The notes beneath the pieces were generated by a model. It was not told where the DNA came from. It searched no databases and was given only the letters and a program-made list of their open reading frames with translations. From NCBI GenBank assembly GCA_913044255.1, contig CAJWOI010000007.1:1-23481 (forward strand): 23,481 nt of DNA, written 5' to 3'. Positions 22,248-23,481 of the stretch are shown here, one piece after another. The DNA is from an uncultured Alphaproteobacteria bacterium. GTDB lineage: Bacteria; Pseudomonadota; Alphaproteobacteria; UBA7887. The number at the start of each line of letters is the position of its first letter. The stretch's first letter is position 1. The position numbers were made by a program, and so were the translations under genes.

Positions 22248-23204
22248 CTAATCTAAGTGTATGCGAAACCAGTCAATGGTAAGCGCCAGTGCCTCCTCTC
22301 GGTGCGGCCCGTAGACCGTGTAGTGGTCCCCCGGAAACAAGCGGTACTCTGCGGCCGCACGTTGTTTCACGATATCGAAGACAGCACGCCCATTAGCAAC
22401 ACTGTCAAAATATTGATCGTCCTCGGCATCTATAATCAAGGTCGCCGCACGTATTTTATGTGCATTGTCGATCGGCCGATGGGCAACCATCCGGGCAAAG
22501 TCGGGCGACCCTCCACCAAGTTGGTCAAGACCGACTGGGATTGGATCAATTTCTCCGCGTGCCTTTTGCATTGCGCGCAAGCGCCCGAGTACGAGACGCT
22601 CGTCGGTACGGCTTACTCCCATGAAACCCACATGGGCAACCACCGCAGCAATTTGTGGCTCGCGCGCGGCAGCCTCCATAACATGCCCACCACCGTAGCT
22701 GATTCCCCACAGACCGATCTTGTCAGGATTGACCTGGGGTTCGCTCATCACGAAGGCCACCGCAGCAAGTACATCGGTAACTTGGTCCTGCGGATCTATC
22801 ACGCCGCGGATAGCCTTTGCACGCACTGTCACCATGCCCTCCAGGTCCAACTCAGGTTGCGTCTCGACCATCACCAGCCGACTATCGCTATCGCCCCAGC
22901 CGCGGTAGTCAAAGGTCATCACGACAAAGCCTGCCGCCGTGAAGTCAGTGACGTATGGGTGAGTAAGTTCTTTTCGGAGGCCTCCCCAACCTTGGGCAAG
23001 CACTATCGCTGGGGACGTTTCATTGACGATAATACCCGCGGGGAGCCATAAATCTCCCGACATGCGTGTGCCGTCACTCCAGATGTTGATCGCGCGCCGT
23101 TCCTGAGCCGTCGTATCATTAGCCACCATCGGTCCCAATAGTAATACGACGAAGATTGTCATAGCGGTTAGGTTACAAAATTTTGACATCAGGCATGCAT
23201 CCAT
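22248..23204 (-). CDS. Secreted alpha/beta hydrolase
   Basis: A protein of about 318 residues with a signal peptide (hydrophobic TAMTIFVVLLLGPMVA, cleavage near residue 30-35), followed by an alpha/beta hydrolase domain of the dienelactone-hydrolase/CocE-like type. Visible are VLAQGWGGLRKE near 68-79 (oxyanion region), VMTFDYRGWGDSDSR, and the nucleophile elbow LWGISYGGG with Ser169. Candidate acid is in IIDAEDDQYFD, and His is in FPGDHYTVYG. It probably acts in the periplasm on esters or peptides; substrate unknown. Neither ATG 23204 nor the in-frame ATG 23189 has a strong ribosome binding site, so the exact start is uncertain. It is divergent from the partial secreted-protein gene at 23303. 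Confidence 0.87.
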   Translation of the reverse strand: MDACLMSKFCNLTAMTIFVVLLLGPMVANDTTAQERRAINIWSDGTRMSGDLWLPAGIIVNETSPAIVLAQGWGGLRKELTHPYVTDFTAAGFVVMTFDYRGWGDSDSRLVMVETQPELDLEGMVTVRAKAIRGVIDPQDQVTDVLAAVAFVMSEPQVNPDKIGLWGISYGGGHVMEAAAREPQIAAVVAHVGFMGVSRTDERLVLGRLRAMQKARGEIDPIPVGLDQLGGGSPDFARMVAHRPIDNAHKIRAATLIIDAEDDQYFDSVANGRAVFDIVKQRAAAEYRLFPGDHYTVYGPHREEALALTIDWFRIHLD

Positions 23205-23302
23205 CAACGAGAGGTTTTTCTAAGTGACACTCTTTTGTATAATAGCAACGTTTGGCTTACCCCTCTAACGCTCGACTTGTGATTTGGAAATAGCATTACC
23301 AC

Positions 23303-23481
23303 ATGAGACACATTCTGGTTCTCATAGTCGCTTTTCTCCTTCCTTCGACACCTTCCGAAGGTGCCGACAATGACTGGGTCGCGACTGATTATGGTGGCTC
23401 CTGTACAGGGCCCGCTTTTGAGGTTCAAAAAGATACCATCCAGGTGGCGGAAGATGGCTCTTTTTCCTTTACTTTTTCTTT
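23303..23481 (+). CDS. Secreted hypothetical protein, C-terminus off window
   Basis: ATG 23303 opens a frame with no stop to the right edge (59 full codons). MRHILVLIVAFLLPSTPSEG followed by ADNDW is a clear Sec signal peptide, with cleavage likely after GA near residue 21-22. The mature start, WVATDYGGSCTGPAFEVQK, has one Cys and then a Ser/Phe-rich strand. Too short to assign. It is divergent from the secreted hydrolase across about 98 bases, which should hold both promoters. A weak GGAAATAG precedes the ATG. Confidence 0.6.
   Translation, partial: MRHILVLIVAFLLPSTPSEGADNDWVATDYGGSCTGPAFEVQKDTIQVAEDGSFSFTFS

Noticed and set aside
22257..23051. 264-codon open frame on the + strand
   Set aside because: Antisense to the secreted alpha/beta hydrolase with its intact GISYGG motif; composition looks like a shadow.
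1..23481. An organised dehalogenation gene cluster
   Set aside because: Two reductive-dehalogenase-like genes, a haloalkane-dehalogenase-like gene and a GST are present, but they are separated by unrelated genes and repeats, with no shared operon or regulator, so only a theme can be claimed.
1..23481. CRISPR array, tRNA, rRNA or phage genes
   Set aside because: The repeats are far apart, degenerate and modular, not regularly spaced; no cloverleaf or rRNA stretch and no transposase or integrase were recognised.

Overview
The window looks like chromosomal DNA of an alphaproteobacterium, probably free-living and aquatic. This is inference from gene content: a GcvA-type LysR regulator divergent from a DUF1127 protein, a DjlA-type co-chaperone, YajQ, YaaA, an F420/flavin LLM oxidoreductase and soluble reductive-dehalogenase-like proteins. 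No rRNA, tRNA, CRISPR array, transposase or phage gene was seen. Coding density is low, and several intergenic stretches of 300-800 bases hold repeats and gene fragments instead of genes.

Layout, left to right. 1-1709 (-): a large reductive-dehalogenase-like protein, running off the left edge, with a duplicated core and two cysteine clusters. 2174-2983 (-): a crotonase, divergent from a broken crotonase fragment (3121-3303 +). 3487-6112 (-): type II NADH dehydrogenase preceded by threonine dehydratase. 6471-7208 (-): a secreted protein of unknown function. 7209-8017: gene-free, with repeats and a relic of a LysR gene end. 8018-8503 (-): YajQ. 8909-9814 (-): LysR regulator, divergent from a DUF1127 gene (10009-10233 +), which is followed by a truncated copy of the secreted protein gene. 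10418-11464 (-): LLM oxidoreductase, divergent from a glutathione S-transferase (11584-12213 +). 12506-14476 (-): a haloalkane-dehalogenase-like hydrolase preceded by a strikingly AT-rich HpcH/HpaI aldolase. 14634-14890: gene rubble, including the first residues of an M55 D-aminopeptidase cut by a repeat. 14958-15725 (-): DjlA-like. 16558-17262 (-): an SDR lacking its catalytic Tyr/Lys. 17785-18570 (+): YaaA. 18892-19677 (+): alpha/beta hydrolase. 19848-20333 (-): secreted hypothetical. 20719-22161 (-): a second reductive-dehalogenase-like protein with a tightly coupled 70-residue upstream gene. 22248-23204 (-): secreted alpha/beta hydrolase. 23303-23481 (+): start of another secreted protein, running off the right edge.

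Two themes stand out. First, a modular intergenic repeat family, with at least a dozen full or partial copies, lies between genes across the window. Every recognised copy is in the same (+) orientation, and its GC-rich core can fold into a small hairpin. Several broken genes abut or overlap these repeats, so they may mark old recombination breakpoints. Second, two reductive-dehalogenase-like proteins, one haloalkane-dehalogenase-like hydrolase and a glutathione S-transferase suggest capacity to handle organohalogens or other xenobiotics. They are separate transcription units, and no shared pathway is shown by the sequence.
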